This document shows, piece after piece, positions 1 to 9,758 of a DNA stretch of 64,000 nucleotides. The notes under the pieces are model-generated. The model worked only from the letters and a program-made list of their open reading frames with translations. It did not search any database and was not told where the DNA came from. Within the stretch, counting starts at the first letter, position 1; the number at the start of each line of letters is the position of its first letter. The DNA is from Marinobacter pelagius (GTDB lineage: Bacteria > Pseudomonadota > Gammaproteobacteria > Pseudomonadales > Oleiphilaceae), in the NCBI RefSeq assembly GCF_900114925.1, contig NZ_FOUR01000001.1:124001-188000 (forward strand), written 5' to 3'. Made by a program: the position numbers and the translations under genes.

Positions 1-150
1 CGCCACCGGGGTAACCGCATCGCGCTGGCGAATATCCAGTCACGGTTGCAGGCGCTGTTCGGTGAGCCTGCGGTGCTCAAGCATAGCCACCAGCACGAAA
101 CCTACACCGTGACGCTGCGCCTGCCCCGGCGGAAGGCAAGCCAACAGTAA
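1..150 (+). CDS. algZ: C-terminal end of LytS/AlgZ-type sensor histidine kinase (partial)
   Basis: Only the last 49 codons lie inside the window; the start is missing. The visible tail (RIALANIQSRL, ending in a TVTLRLP strand) fits the end of a HATPase_c domain of the His_kinase/LytS type. It stops 13 bp before a LytTR response regulator of the AlgR type, and the order fimS(algZ)-algR-hemC is known from Pseudomonas. The kinase would sense an unknown signal at the membrane and phosphorylate that regulator. The identification rests largely on the neighbour, since the sensor and transmembrane part is not visible. Confidence 0.72.
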   Translation, partial: RHRGNRIALANIQSRLQALFGEPAVLKHSHQHETYTVTLRLPRRKASQQ

Positions 151-163
151 TAAATAGAAGCCT

Positions 164-946
164 ATGAGCAGATCAGACGCCATGACCGCGAACAGCAACC
201 ACAGCCTGGATATCCTGATTGCCGATGACGAACCCCTTGCCAGGGAGCGCCTCCGGCGCCTGGTTGACGCCCTGCCCGGCTATCGCATCTGCGGGGAAGC
301 CGCCGATGGCGACAGCACGCTGCAGCAGGTCGCCGAACTGGAGCCGGACATCCTGTTGCTGGATATCCGCATGCCGGGCATGGACGGCATGGAGGCGGCG
401 GCTCGCCTGAGCCAGCTGGAGCACCCGCCGGCCCTGGTTTTCTGTACGGCCTACGATCATTACGCCATTCAGGCATTCGACGTCCAGGCCACCGCCTACC
501 TGTTGAAACCGGTGCGCAAGGAAGCTCTGGCCGAGGCCCTGGAACGGGTTGGCCGGGTCAACCGGGTGCAGCGCCAGCAGCTGGCTGGCAACACCAACAA
601 ACAGAGGAACGACCAGCTGGCGGTCCGGACCCACCGGGGCACGGAGCTGATCGACCTGGCAGACATTCTCTACTGCGAGGCAGACCAGAAGTACGTCACC
701 ATCCACCACCTGGGTGGTGAGACAGTCTCCGACTACACCCTCAAGGAACTGGAAGCCAGTTATCCAGACCAACTCCTGAGGGTTCACCGCAACACCCTGG
801 TGGGCGTGCGCTTCGTCAAGGCACTGGAGCGCACCACCGAAGGGCAGAGCCGGATCATCCTGCGGGACAGGCCCGAGCGCCTGGCAGTCAGCCGACGCCA
901 CGCTGCCGATGTGCGCCAGTGGTTGCAGGAGCACCAGCCCGGCTGA
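164..946 (+). CDS. algR: AlgR-type LytTR response regulator
   Basis: Two-domain transcription regulator. The N-terminal receiver has the acidic pocket (ILIADDEPLARERL, about residues 16-29) and the phospho-acceptor Asp in LLLDIRMPGMDG, followed by the conserved Lys in LLKPVRK. The C-terminal part (about residues 150-255) is a LytTR DNA-binding domain with the typical LLRVHRNTLV stretch. Length is close to the 248 residues of Pseudomonas AlgR. The first ATG at 164 gives 260 aa; an internal ATG at 182 gives 254 aa and is an equally possible start. In Pseudomonas AlgR controls alginate, type IV pili and rhamnolipid genes; the targets here are unknown. It follows its probable kinase and precedes hemC. 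Confidence 0.9.
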   Translation: MSRSDAMTANSNHSLDILIADDEPLARERLRRLVDALPGYRICGEAADGDSTLQQVAELEPDILLLDIRMPGMDGMEAAARLSQLEHPPALVFCTAYDHYAIQAFDVQATAYLLKPVRKEALAEALERVGRVNRVQRQQLAGNTNKQRNDQLAVRTHRGTELIDLADILYCEADQKYVTIHHLGGETVSDYTLKELEASYPDQLLRVHRNTLVGVRFVKALERTTEGQSRIILRDRPERLAVSRRHAADVRQWLQEHQPG

Positions 947-1024
947 CTGCGGTTTTCCCCACGGGACATTTCTGCCGTCACGCGTTAACCTTGGCGAACA
1001 TTTTCCCAACCGACAGTGAGTGCC

Positions 1025-1966
1025 ATGTCCAAACGTACCCTTCGCATCGCAACCCGCAGCAGCGCCCTTGCGCTCTGGCAGGCAGAACACATCAAGGCCG
1101 AACTGGAGCGCCTGCACGACAACGTCAGCGTGGAACTGGTCAAGATCAAGACCCAGGGCGACAAGATCCTGGATGTGCCGCTGGCCAAGATCGGGGGCAA
1201 GGGACTGTTCGTTAAGGAACTCGAAGAAGCCATGCTCGACGGCCGTGCCGACCTGGCGGTGCACTCCATGAAAGACGTGCCCATGGAGTTCCCGGAAGGC
1301 CTGGGACTGGTGGCCATCTGCGAGCGTGAAGATCCGACCGATGCCTTCGTCAGCAACAAGTACGAGACCGTCGATGCCCTCCCGGACGGTGCCGTGGTCG
1401 GTACCGCCAGCCTGCGCCGGGAAGCCCAGCTGCGTGCCTACCGCCCTGACCTGCAGATCAAGGTCCTGCGCGGGAACGTGAATACCCGGCTGGCGAAGCT
1501 CGATGCCGAGGAATACGACGCCATTGTGCTGGCGAGTTCCGGCCTCAAGCGCCTGGGCTTTCACAGCCGCATCCGTTACTGCCTGCCGGACACGGTATCA
1601 CTGCCCGCTGTCGGCCAGGGTGCCCTCGGCATCGAATGCCGGGTGGACGACACCGAACTGCTGGAACTGATCGCCCCCCTGAACCACACCGACACGTGGG
1701 ACCGGGTCAGCGCCGAGCGGGCACTGAACCGTCGCCTGGAGGGTGGCTGCCAGGTCCCCATTGCCGCCTACGCGCTGCTGGAAGACGAAGACACGCTCTG
1801 GTTGCGCGGTCTGGTGGGCGCGGTCAACGGCGAGCAGATCTTCCGGGTGGAAGGCCGGGCACCCCGGAGCGAGGGCGAACGCCTGGGCAGGGAACTCGCT
1901 GAAGACCTGCTGGCCATGGGTGCGGACAAGGTACTGGCGGAAATCTATGGTCACACCCCACGCTGA
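1025..1966 (+). CDS. hemC: Porphobilinogen deaminase (hydroxymethylbilane synthase)
   Basis: Cytosolic enzyme that joins four porphobilinogen molecules into hydroxymethylbilane in tetrapyrrole (haem) synthesis. The 313-aa protein shows the family signatures [13 protein letters not shown] at the N-terminus, [15 protein letters not shown], the catalytic Asp region [10 protein letters not shown], and the dipyrromethane-cofactor cysteine in [13 protein letters not shown] at residue 242, the same number as in E. coli. The ATG at 1025 is preferred over an in-frame GTG at 1016 because the family starts with the [11 protein letters not shown] strand. The gene overlaps hemD by 20 bp, which suggests translational coupling. 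Confidence 0.97.
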   Translation: MSKRTLRIATRSSALALWQAEHIKAELERLHDNVSVELVKIKTQGDKILDVPLAKIGGKGLFVKELEEAMLDGRADLAVHSMKDVPMEFPEGLGLVAICEREDPTDAFVSNKYETVDALPDGAVVGTASLRREAQLRAYRPDLQIKVLRGNVNTRLAKLDAEEYDAIVLASSGLKRLGFHSRIRYCLPDTVSLPAVGQGALGIECRVDDTELLELIAPLNHTDTWDRVSAERALNRRLEGGCQVPIAAYALLEDEDTLWLRGLVGAVNGEQIFRVEGRAPRSEGERLGRELAEDLLAMGADKVLAEIYGHTPR

Positions 1967-2759
1967 TCAGCCTGACCTGACCGGCCGGCGGGTACTGATC
2001 TGCCGGCCGGAACCGGAAGCGGGGCGCCTTGCGCGGGCATTCGAATCCGCCGGCGCCGAAACCCGGATCCTGCCCCTGATTGACCGGGAGCCACTGCCGG
2101 AAACCCCGGAAAACCGCACCACGATCCTGAACCTGGACCAGTTCACCCACGTTATCGCCGTCAGCCCCTACGCCGCCCGCCGGCTGCTGGAGGAAATCGA
2201 CACCTGGTGGCCCCAGATTCCCATGGGCATCCGCTGGTATGCGGTCGGCGCCGGCACCGCGGCAGTCCTTGCCGGTCACGGCCTGTCGGTGCGCCGGCCA
2301 GCGAGTGGCTGGACCAGTGAGGCCCTGCTGGAACTCCCTTCCCTGGCCCGGCCGGACGGAGAGCGGGTGTTGATTGCCCGGGGCGAGGACGGCCGTGAGC
2401 TGATCCGCCAGACCCTGGAATCAAGAGGCGCGAGGGTCACCCTGCTGCCACTGTATCGCCGATTCTGCCCGGACTATTCTCAGAAGGAAGTGAACCTTGC
2501 CCTCGAGGAGTTCGCGCCGGAGGTTATCGTGGCTCTGTCCGGGGAAACCTTGAACAATCTCATCGCACTATGTGCGAAGAGCGGCCATAATCTATACGAT
2601 AGGTTACTGATCGTTCCTGCCGAACGTGTGGCCCAGACGGCCCGGGAGGCGGGATTCGAAGAACCGTGTGTACCAGGAAGTCTTGCCGATAATGACATCG
2701 TGGCCACTGTTGCAGCACAGCTTTATGGCAGAAACGGTGGCGCCGCAAATAAAACGTAA
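1947..2759 (+). CDS. hemD: Uroporphyrinogen-III synthase
   Basis: Converts hydroxymethylbilane to uroporphyrinogen III with inversion of ring D, the step after HemC. The 270-aa product has the weakly conserved HemD pattern: an N-terminal strand [17 protein letters not shown], the middle segment [15 protein letters not shown], the interdomain AVGAGTA turn and the second-domain [11 protein letters not shown]. The frame is open far upstream, inside hemC, but the ATG at 1947 gives the right N-terminus and places the start inside the end of hemC. It is followed 8 bp later by hemX. HemD proteins diverge strongly, so position in the hem operon is important support. Confidence 0.93.
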   Translation: MVTPHADQPDLTGRRVLICRPEPEAGRLARAFESAGAETRILPLIDREPLPETPENRTTILNLDQFTHVIAVSPYAARRLLEEIDTWWPQIPMGIRWYAVGAGTAAVLAGHGLSVRRPASGWTSEALLELPSLARPDGERVLIARGEDGRELIRQTLESRGARVTLLPLYRRFCPDYSQKEVNLALEEFAPEVIVALSGETLNNLIALCAKSGHNLYDRLLIVPAERVAQTAREAGFEEPCVPGSLADNDIVATVAAQLYGRNGGAANKT

Positions 2760-2767
2760 GGACGCCC

Positions 2768-3889
2768 GTGACTGAAACAACCGATCAACTGCCCGCTCCC
2801 ATTCCCCGGGAACAACCCAGCCGCCAGAAGCTCTGGCCCCTGTGGTTACTCGCGATTGTTGCGCTGGTCGTCGCCATTGCCCTTGCTCTGTGGAGCTGGC
2901 AGCAGTGGCAGGCGCACCAGGCCACGTTACAGACTCTCGAGAGCCTGCAACAGGCTACCCGCCAGCTGGAAGACCTGTATGGCGACCGGGGCAGCCAACA
3001 GGCCCAGAGACTTCAGTCCCTCGAGGAAAAACTGGCCGCCCAGCGCGAACTGATTGCCACCCAGCAACGCCAGATTGACCACAACGCCCGTGAGTTGCTC
3101 GAAGCCGGTAACCGTACCCGCACCGACTGGCTGCTGGCCGAGGCGGAATACCTGCTCCGCATCGCCAACCAGCGCCTGCAGATCGAGAAAGACATTGGCG
3201 GCGCCATCTCCGCCCTGCAGGCCGCGGACGAGGTCCTGAATGAATCCGATGACATCGGCGTCTACCCGGTACGCCAGCAGCTGGCCCGGGAACTGCTTGC
3301 CCTGAGAGGCATTGAAAACGTCGACCGCACCGGCCTTTACCTCACCCTGGAAGCCGGTATCGACAGCGTCAACCAGCTCACCGATCAGGCCCTGATCCAC
3401 GAATCCGCTCCCGGCTTCGTAGGCGGTGACGGCGGCGCCACCCTGGACGCCACCGAAGGCGGCCCGAGCCTGCTTGCCCAGGCCTGGAACCAGTTCACCG
3501 ATACCCTCGGCCAGGTTGTGGTGGTACGCCGGCTGGATGAACCGGTCAAACCCCTGCTGTCACCGGACCAGAGTGCCTACGCCCGGCTCAACCTCCAGCT
3601 GATGCTGGAAGAAGCGGAAATGGCCGTCCTGCGCGGTAACCAGGCCTTGTATGAGCGCGCCCTCGCCAAGGCCCGGACGGCGGTCAGTGACTGGTACAAC
3701 CCGGAAAATCCCCGGGTGAAGGCGCTGTCGGACACCCTCTCGGAGCTGGCCACCCGTAACGTTGATCCGGAACTGCCGGACATCAGCAAATCCCTCGATT
3801 TACTCAAGCAGCGCCTGGCCGGCCGGCTCGATGGCAATGGTAGCGACGGCGAGGAGACCAGTTCCGACGCCGGAGGCAAGGAATCATGA
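2768..3889 (+). CDS. hemX: HemX-like membrane protein
   Basis: A 373-aa inner-membrane protein with a cytoplasmic Pro-rich start, one transmembrane segment at about residues 24-43 (LWLLAIVALVVAIALALW) and a long Gln/Glu-rich helical, probably coiled-coil, periplasmic part (about 45-120), then a mostly helical domain. This is the layout of the HemX family, often annotated uroporphyrin-III C-methyltransferase although no SAM-binding motif is visible. The true function in haem synthesis is not settled. Translation starts at a GTG. Its stop overlaps the hemY start (ATGA), so the two are translationally coupled. The acidic C-terminal tail is low-complexity. Confidence 0.87.
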   Translation: MTETTDQLPAPIPREQPSRQKLWPLWLLAIVALVVAIALALWSWQQWQAHQATLQTLESLQQATRQLEDLYGDRGSQQAQRLQSLEEKLAAQRELIATQQRQIDHNARELLEAGNRTRTDWLLAEAEYLLRIANQRLQIEKDIGGAISALQAADEVLNESDDIGVYPVRQQLARELLALRGIENVDRTGLYLTLEAGIDSVNQLTDQALIHESAPGFVGGDGGATLDATEGGPSLLAQAWNQFTDTLGQVVVVRRLDEPVKPLLSPDQSAYARLNLQLMLEEAEMAVLRGNQALYERALAKARTAVSDWYNPENPRVKALSDTLSELATRNVDPELPDISKSLDLLKQRLAGRLDGNGSDGEETSSDAGGKES

Positions 3890-5127
3890 TCCGCCTCCTG
3901 CTGATTATCCTGGTTGCCTTACTGATCGGTACTGGCCTGGCGCTGGGCCTGCAATATGACCTGGGTTATATCCGGGTCAGCCTGGGCCACTACCTGGTGG
4001 AAACCAATTTCTGGGTGGGTCTCGCGCTGTTTGTGGTACTGGTGGTGCTGACGGTGGTGGCCATCAACCTGATCCGCCGCTTCCGTCAGGGCACCGGCGT
4101 GGTGGCTGGCTGGATCGCACGGGGCAACGAGCGCCGCGCCCGGCGCCGCACCACCCAGGGACTGCTGGCGCTGGCCGAAGGTAATTGGCCCAGGGCCCGG
4201 AAACTGCTGACCTCGGCCGCCGACAAGGCCGACACCCCGCTGATCAACTACCTGGCCGCAGCCCAGGCGGCCTTCGAATCCGGCGACCATGAGGCGGTGG
4301 ATGACCTGCTGCGCCAGGCCTTCGAGAGCACCCCGGGCTCCGATCTTGCTGTCGGCATCACCCAGGCCCAGCTGCAACTGGCGGGCAACCGTCTGGAACA
4401 GGCTCTCGCCACCCTGATAAGGCTGCGCAAGCAGTCACCGCACCATCCTTTTGTACTGAAACTGCTGAAGAATACCTACCTGAGGCTCGAGGACTGGCGG
4501 GAGCTGTCCAGGCTGCTGCCGGAACTGCGTAAGCGGGATGTCCTGCCGGAAACGGAATTCCACGAGCTGGAGCGGGAAGTCTGGCACAACCTGCTGGAAC
4601 AGGCGGCCGAGGAATGTGAACGGGCCCGCAAGGCGGACCCGGAAGCCGCCCTGGAACCCCTCACCCGCCTTTGGGACGAGCTGCCCGGATTCCTGCGCCG
4701 GGATGAATACACCATCCGGGATTACGCCCGCCTGATGGCCAAACTGGGCGACGAGGCCCAGGCCGAAACCCTGTTGCGCAAGGTGCTGCGGAACCACTGG
4801 AGTGACGAGCTGATCAATCTCTATGGCCGGATCAAGGGGCAGAAAACGGATGAGCAGCTGCTGCTCGCCGAGCAATGGCTCAAGGACCGCCCCAACAATC
4901 CCGAACTCCTGCTGGCCCTGGGGAGACTGAGCCTGCGCAACGAACTGTGGGGCAAAGCCAGGGAGTATTTCGAAACCAGCCTGCGCCTGCGCCGCAGCCG
5001 CGAGGCCCTGGCAGAACTGAGCCGGCTGAATGCCCACATGGGCGAGGAAGAGCTGAGCATCAAACTGATGATGCAGGGGCTGGCCCAGGATAACGGGCTG
5101 CCGGAGCTGCCGATGCCGAGGGCCTGA
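3886..5127 (+). CDS. hemY: HemY-like TPR membrane protein
   Basis: A 413-aa protein with two N-terminal hydrophobic segments (about residues 3-22 and 42-64) followed by a long series of TPR-like helical pairs. This is the proteobacterial HemY_N/TPR family, which is unrelated to Bacillus HemY (protoporphyrinogen oxidase). It is always linked to hemX and haem biosynthesis; a scaffold role is likely but unproven. It is the last gene of the hemCDXY run; the convergent neighbour begins after a block of hairpin repeats that may end transcription. Confidence 0.9.
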   Translation: MIRLLLIILVALLIGTGLALGLQYDLGYIRVSLGHYLVETNFWVGLALFVVLVVLTVVAINLIRRFRQGTGVVAGWIARGNERRARRRTTQGLLALAEGNWPRARKLLTSAADKADTPLINYLAAAQAAFESGDHEAVDDLLRQAFESTPGSDLAVGITQAQLQLAGNRLEQALATLIRLRKQSPHHPFVLKLLKNTYLRLEDWRELSRLLPELRKRDVLPETEFHELEREVWHNLLEQAAEECERARKADPEAALEPLTRLWDELPGFLRRDEYTIRDYARLMAKLGDEAQAETLLRKVLRNHWSDELINLYGRIKGQKTDEQLLLAEQWLKDRPNNPELLLALGRLSLRNELWGKAREYFETSLRLRRSREALAELSRLNAHMGEEELSIKLMMQGLAQDNGLPELPMPRA

Positions 5128-5148
5128 GTTTGGGGGCATACCCAGGAA

Positions 5149-5390
5149 GGGGTCAGATGAAAGCCTTCATCTGACCCCAATTTCATGCCCGGCCGAAAAC
5201 CCGGAGATAACGCCAAGTCGGGGTCAGATGAAGGCTTTCATCTGACCCCATTTTCATGCCCGACCGAAAACCCGGGGATAACGCCAAGTCGGGGTCAGAT
5301 GAAGGCTTTCATCTGACCCCATTTTCATCCCTGGCCGATAACTGGGGATAGCGCTAAGTCGGGGTCAGAAGAAAGCTTTCTTCTGACCCC
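5149..5390. repeat. Array of four tandem hairpin repeats (about 71-bp period)
   Basis: Four 30-bp near-perfect palindromes at 5149-5178, 5220-5249, 5291-5320 and 5361-5390, each beginning GGGGTCAGA and ending TCTGACCCC, separated by 41, 41 and 40 bp of nearly identical linker. Copies 1-3 have 13-bp arms around a 4-nt centre; the centre is AGCC in copy 1 and GGCT in copies 2 and 3. Copy 4 is a perfect 30-bp palindrome with a paired T-to-A/A-to-T change in both arms, so pairing is maintained. Each hairpin is followed on the plus strand by a T-rich stretch. The array fills the gap between two convergent genes and could act as a terminator or as a REP-like element. Confidence 0.9.
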
Positions 5391-5394
5391 TTTT

Positions 5395-6450
5395 TCACCT
5401 GGGTGCGTACTCCAGTACGTCGGAGAAAAACGCCTCCTGCGGCAACCCCGCCTCAATCAGCGCATCCATCAGCGTATACACCATGGTAGGCGACCCGCTG
5501 GCATGCACCTCCACGTTCTTCCAGTCCATGCCGGATGCGAGCACCGCCCGCACCAGCTGATCATGGTGGCCACCCCAGTCATTATCCTCGTCATCCCCCA
5601 CCACCGGCAGGAAGGTGAACGCCGGCCAGTCCCGCTCCCACTGCTGGGCCAGGGTGCGCAGGTACATGTCCTCATGCTTGCGCACGCCCCAGTAGAGCTT
5701 GATGGGGTGATTGAAGCTGGTCTCGCGCAGGTAATCCACCAGGCTCTTCATCTGGGCAAAGCCGGTACCCGCGGCCACCAGCAACACCGGCTTCTCCGGG
5801 GCTGACGCCAGGCAGGCCTTGCCGTGGGGCAGCTCCAGGGTCACATCCTGGCCGGAGGTCAGGGCGTCGATCACCTTCTGCGCCGACACCCAGTCCGGAG
5901 AGGCCTGGATGTGCAGTTCGATGCTCTGTTCGGAGGGGCTGCTGGCAATGGAAAAATAGCAGGGATCCGCATCCGGCAGATTCACCGACAGGTATTGCCC
6001 GGCATGGAAAGACAGCTCCCGTCGGCGGGGAATCTCCAGTTCCACCCGGTAAACGTCGTGGCTGATGGACCGGACATCCACCACCTTTGCCTGCACCTTG
6101 CGGGGCTGATTGTTTCCTGCTGCCATAACGGCGCTTATCTCCAGTTCCAGGTCGGCGAGCGCGTGGGTTCGACACATCATCAGCCGCTCGCCAATCGAAA
6201 TTTCACGTTGATTACGGGTATTCAGGGCGGCGCCGGACAGCAATCGCGCCTCACAAATTTCACAGACCCCGTTGCGACAGGCGGCCGGTACGGCAATACC
6301 GGACCGTGCCGCGGCACCGAGCAGATCGGCGCCAGAATCCACCGAATAACACAACCCTGAAGGCCACAGCACTACCCGATGCAAATGACTGTCCTTCTCA
6401 ATCAGGGCGCGACCCCGGAATTTCAATCCCCAGGCTGTCCCAGATGTCAT
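5395..6450 (-). CDS. Ferredoxin-type [2Fe-2S] NAD(P)H oxidoreductase (AscD/Fre-like)
   Basis: A 351-aa single-chain electron-transfer flavoprotein. Residues about 20-105 form a plant-type [2Fe-2S] domain with Cys pattern C-x4-C-x2-C (CRNGVCEIC) and a fourth Cys in MMCRTHA. Then follow an FAD-binding domain ([27 protein letters not shown]) and an NAD(P)-binding domain ([19 protein letters not shown]). Such proteins are often labelled CDP-6-deoxy-delta-3,4-glucoseen reductase. The gene lies downstream of ubiD and its only good ATG overlaps the 3' end of ubiD by 53 bp. The substrate is unknown; a role with UbiD or flavin reduction is inference from position only. Confidence 0.88.
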   Translation of the reverse strand: MTSGTAWGLKFRGRALIEKDSHLHRVVLWPSGLCYSVDSGADLLGAAARSGIAVPAACRNGVCEICEARLLSGAALNTRNQREISIGERLMMCRTHALADLELEISAVMAAGNNQPRKVQAKVVDVRSISHDVYRVELEIPRRRELSFHAGQYLSVNLPDADPCYFSIASSPSEQSIELHIQASPDWVSAQKVIDALTSGQDVTLELPHGKACLASAPEKPVLLVAAGTGFAQMKSLVDYLRETSFNHPIKLYWGVRKHEDMYLRTLAQQWERDWPAFTFLPVVGDDEDNDWGGHHDQLVRAVLASGMDWKNVEVHASGSPTMVYTLMDALIEAGLPQEAFFSDVLEYAPR

Positions 6451-7885
6451 CGACCCGCTGCTTCACCTCATCGGTCATGGCAATGGGCTCGCCCCACTCC
6501 CGGTCGGTTTCACCGGGCCATTTGTTGGTGGCATCCATCCCCATCTTCGAGCCAAGGCCCGACACCGGCGAGGCGAAATCCAGGTAGTCGATCGGCGTAT
6601 TCTCCACCATGGTGGTGTCCCGCACCGGGTCCATCCGGGTGGTGATCGCCCAGATCACGTCTTCCCAGTCACGGGCATTCACGTCGTCATCGGTCACAAT
6701 GACGAACTTGGTGTACATGAACTGCCGCAGAAACGACCATACCCCCATCATCACCCGCTTGGCATGGCCGGGATACTGCTTCTTCATCGTTACTACGGCA
6801 AGCCGGTAGGAACAGCCTTCCGGCGGCAGGTAGAAATCCACAATCTCCGGAAACTGCTTCTGCAGGATCGGAATAAACACCTCGTTCAGCGCCACGCCCA
6901 GAATCGCGGGCTCATCGGGCGGTCGACCGGTGTAGGTGCTGTGATAGATCGGCCCCCGGCGGTGAGTGATCCGCTCCACGGTAAACACCGGGAACTGATC
7001 CACCTCGTTGTAATAACCGGTATGGTCACCAAACGGTCCCTCCGGCGCCATATCGTCCGGATAGATAAAGCCTTCCAGCACGATCTCGGCACTGGCCGGC
7101 ACCTGCAAATCACTCAACCCGGCCTGCACAAGCTCCGTGCGCGACCCCCGGAGCAGACCGGCAAAGGCGTACTCCGACAGCGTATCCGGCACCGGCGTCA
7201 CCGCCCCGAGAATCGTGGCCGGGTCCGCCCCGAGCGCTACCGCCACCGGGTAAGGCTTGCCCGGATTGGCCTTCTGGAACTCCCGGAAATCCAGCGCACC
7301 ACCACGGTGACTGAGCCAGCGCATGATCAGACGGTTACGGCCGATCACCTGCTGCCGGTAAATCCCCAGATTCTGCCGCTCTTTGTGCGGGCCACGGGTG
7401 ATTACCAACGGCCAGGTCACCAGCGGACCAGCATCCCCGGGCCAGCAGTGCTGAACCGGAATCTGGTACAGGTCCACCTGATCCTTCTCAATCACCACCT
7501 CCTGACAGGGCGCCGAACGCAGCACCTTCGGACTCATCCGCATCACCTGCCTGAAGATCGGCAGCTTCTCGATGGCATCCTTGAAGCCCTTGGGGGGATC
7601 CGGCTCCTTCAGGAACGCCAGCAGCTTGCCAATCTCCCGCAGCGCCGTGACATTATCCTGCCCCATCCCCAGAGCCACCCGCTTCGGAGTCCCGAACAGG
7701 TTGGCCAGCACCGGCATGTCATAGCCCTTGGGATTCTCGAACAACAACGCCGGCCCACCTGCCCGCAGGGTGCGGTCACAGATCTCGGTCATCTCCAGAT
7801 GGGGATCGACTTCCACGCGGATCCGTTTCAGCTCACCCAGCTTCTCCAGCTGATGAATGAAGTCACGCAGGTCGTTGTATTTCAT
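6398..7885 (-). CDS. ubiD: 4-hydroxy-3-polyprenylbenzoate decarboxylase
   Basis: Prenylated-FMN-dependent decarboxylase of ubiquinone synthesis. The 495-aa length matches E. coli UbiD (497). It starts [20 protein letters not shown] and carries family regions such as [21 protein letters not shown], the prFMN/metal segment [23 protein letters not shown], and the acidic catalytic region [14 protein letters not shown]. It is followed by the [2Fe-2S] oxidoreductase, whose start lies inside this gene, so the two are probably co-transcribed. The UbiX partner that makes prFMN is not in the window. Confidence 0.97.
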   Translation of the reverse strand: MKYNDLRDFIHQLEKLGELKRIRVEVDPHLEMTEICDRTLRAGGPALLFENPKGYDMPVLANLFGTPKRVALGMGQDNVTALREIGKLLAFLKEPDPPKGFKDAIEKLPIFRQVMRMSPKVLRSAPCQEVVIEKDQVDLYQIPVQHCWPGDAGPLVTWPLVITRGPHKERQNLGIYRQQVIGRNRLIMRWLSHRGGALDFREFQKANPGKPYPVAVALGADPATILGAVTPVPDTLSEYAFAGLLRGSRTELVQAGLSDLQVPASAEIVLEGFIYPDDMAPEGPFGDHTGYYNEVDQFPVFTVERITHRRGPIYHSTYTGRPPDEPAILGVALNEVFIPILQKQFPEIVDFYLPPEGCSYRLAVVTMKKQYPGHAKRVMMGVWSFLRQFMYTKFVIVTDDDVNARDWEDVIWAITTRMDPVRDTTMVENTPIDYLDFASPVSGLGSKMGMDATNKWPGETDREWGEPIAMTDEVKQRVDDIWDSLGIEIPGSRPD

Positions 7886-7983
7886 CGTGTGCTCCGCTCT
7901 AGGTTGGCCTTTTGGTACGGAGTTTGCCGCCCTTTGGACCTTCTCGGAAGTCCGGGAACAGGCGCGCGCAGGAAATCAGAACG

Positions 7984-8090
7984 GTGTCGTCGGGGGCTTC
8001 CTCCGGAGACTGTGTCTTGCCAGGGATGGCAAGACCAAGCCCCCAGGGATGGGTTCACGGCGTGTCTCCGGAGGAAGCCCCCGACGACAC
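7984..8090. repeat. Intergenic inverted-repeat element with 27-bp perfect arms
   Basis: Arms at 7984-8010 and 8064-8090 are exact reverse complements over 27 bp (outer ends GTGTCGTCGGGGGC and GCCCCCGACGACAC), enclosing 53 bp. Inside is a second small hairpin, GTCTTGCC-AGGGAT-GGCAAGAC (8013-8034), and a repeated CAGGGATGG word. It fills most of the 240-bp space between ubiD and rho, both on the minus strand, and carries no gene. It looks like a REP/MITE-like dispersed palindromic element; a similar nested structure occurs at 29944-30047. Whether it ends or regulates transcription downstream of rho is unknown. Confidence 0.85.
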
Positions 8091-8125
8091 CCGCCCCCGA
8101 AATCAGAAGCGCTTGAGGCCGGCGA

Positions 8126-9388
8126 TCACCGGCGCTTCATGGACTGGAAGAACTCTTCGTTGGTCTTCGTGTCCTTCAGCTTGTCCAGCAGGAACTCGAT
8201 GGCCGCGGTATCGTCGTCCATGGAGTGCAGCAACTTGCGCAGGATCCAGATACGCTGGATATCCGCCTCGGACATCAGCAGATCCTCGCGGCGAGTGCCG
8301 GAACTGCGGATATTGATGGCCGGATAAACCCGCTTCTCGGCGATCTTGCGGTCCAGGTGCACCTCCATGTTACCGGTACCCTTGAACTCCTCGTAGATCA
8401 CCTCGTCCATCTTGGAACCAGTGTTCACCAGCGCCGTCGCCAGGATGGTCAGGCTGCCGCCCTCTTCCACATTCCGGGCCGCACCAAAGAACCGCTTCGG
8501 CTTCTCCAGGGCGTGGGCATCCACACCACCGGTCAGCACCTTGCCGGAGGACGGAATCACCGTGTTATAGGCCCGGGCCAGACGGGTAATGGAATCCAGC
8601 AGAATCACCACATCCTTCTTGTGCTCGACCAGACGCTTGGCCTTCTCGATCACCATCTCCGCAACCTGTACGTGACGGGCGGGCGGCTCATCGAAAGTCG
8701 ACGCCACCACTTCACCACGCACGGTACGCTGCATTTCCGTCACTTCCTCCGGACGCTCGTCAATGAGCAGTACCATCAGATGACATTCCGGGTTGTTCCG
8801 GGTGATCGACTGGGCAATACCCTGCATCAACAGCGTCTTACCGGCCTTGGGCGGAGACACGATCAGGCCACGCTGGCCCTTGCCGATCGGAGCCACCAGG
8901 TCCAGGACCCGGGAAGACAGATCCTCGGTACTGCCGTTGCCGGCTTCCAGGACCAGACGCTCCTGGGGAAACAGCGGTGTGAGGTTCTCGAACAGAATCT
9001 TGTTACGGGCGTTGTCCGGCTTGTCGAAGTTAATCTCGTTAACTTTCAGCAGGGCAAAGTAGCGCTCGCCGTCTTTCGGCGGGCGGATCTTGCCGGCCAC
9101 GGTATCGCCGGTACGCAGGTTGAATCGACGGATCTGGCTGGGAGAGACATAGATATCATCCGGGCCCGCCAGATAGGAGGCATCGGCGGAACGGAGGAAG
9201 CCGAAACCGTCCTGCAGAATCTCCAGTACGCCGTCGCCGTAGATGTCTTCGCCACTTTTGGCATGTTTTTTCAGGATGGTGAAGATCACATCCTGTTTGC
9301 GCGAACGAGCCAGGTTATCGAGGCCCATTTCTTGCGCAATTTCGAGCAATTCGGGCACGGATTTCTGCTTGAGTTCAGTAAGATTCAT
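8126..9388 (-). CDS. rho: Transcription termination factor Rho
   Basis: Hexameric RNA-dependent ATPase that ends transcription. 420 aa, as in E. coli (419). N-terminal helix domain starts [19 protein letters not shown]; the RNA-binding cold-shock-like part contains [25 protein letters not shown]; Walker A is SPPKAGKT; Walker B is in [17 protein letters not shown]; the R-loop region has [20 protein letters not shown]. The frame remains open 73 codons upstream, but the ATG at 9388 gives the conserved N-terminus. A 370-bp leader region lies before it, as expected for an autoregulated rho gene. Confidence 0.98.
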   Translation of the reverse strand: MNLTELKQKSVPELLEIAQEMGLDNLARSRKQDVIFTILKKHAKSGEDIYGDGVLEILQDGFGFLRSADASYLAGPDDIYVSPSQIRRFNLRTGDTVAGKIRPPKDGERYFALLKVNEINFDKPDNARNKILFENLTPLFPQERLVLEAGNGSTEDLSSRVLDLVAPIGKGQRGLIVSPPKAGKTLLMQGIAQSITRNNPECHLMVLLIDERPEEVTEMQRTVRGEVVASTFDEPPARHVQVAEMVIEKAKRLVEHKKDVVILLDSITRLARAYNTVIPSSGKVLTGGVDAHALEKPKRFFGAARNVEEGGSLTILATALVNTGSKMDEVIYEEFKGTGNMEVHLDRKIAEKRVYPAINIRSSGTRREDLLMSEADIQRIWILRKLLHSMDDDTAAIEFLLDKLKDTKTNEEFFQSMKRR

Positions 9389-9758
9389 AGTTTGTTGGAT
9401 TTTCAGGAATGGAAATAAACGAGTGTTGGAATGACAGGGGTGCCCCTGAACGTATTGAACAAATAAAAGCTGAAACAGGTGCTGGCCAGATGGAGCAAGC
9501 CGGTGTTGTGGAATCCGGAATAGTTTGCTGAAGCCAGTAGAGTGGGAACAACCGTTCGCCGGGCAAGAAGGATAATCGGCCACCTTGGCCGCGAATGTCA
9601 AGTGCACTGACCAAAATTAGACCAAATTACCATGAAACGGGGGCAAGACCGGCCTGATACCTCCCCCTCTGGGGTTACTCCTCTTCCATTATCCCCCGCC
9701 AATACGGATACTGGAGAAAATTCCATCAGCCCCAGTTTTGACAATGCGGAGCCCAGCC
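9389..9758. other. Intergenic region between divergent rho and moaB
   Basis: About 370 bp without a convincing gene. It must hold the promoters of rho (minus) and of the moaB operon (plus). A compact 14-bp palindrome CAGGGGTGCCCCTG at 9435-9448 lies 47 bp upstream of the rho start and would be in its leader RNA; rho leaders in other bacteria are attenuated by Rho itself, so a regulatory role is possible but not shown. I see no clear sigma-70 promoter or riboswitch. Confidence 0.4.

Noticed and set aside
173..1564. Long antisense frame (463 codons) opposite algR and hemC.
   Set aside because: It mirrors two well-identified genes in GC-rich DNA, where such shadow frames are common, and its translation shows no domain.
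2768..3889. HemX as a true uroporphyrinogen-III methyltransferase.
   Set aside because: No SAM-binding methylase motif is present; the protein is one membrane helix plus coiled-coil, so the enzyme name often given is not supported.
5149..5390. Regular repeats with 41-bp spacers could be a small CRISPR array.
   Set aside because: The spacers are almost identical to each other and the repeats are near-perfect palindromes; no cas genes are nearby.
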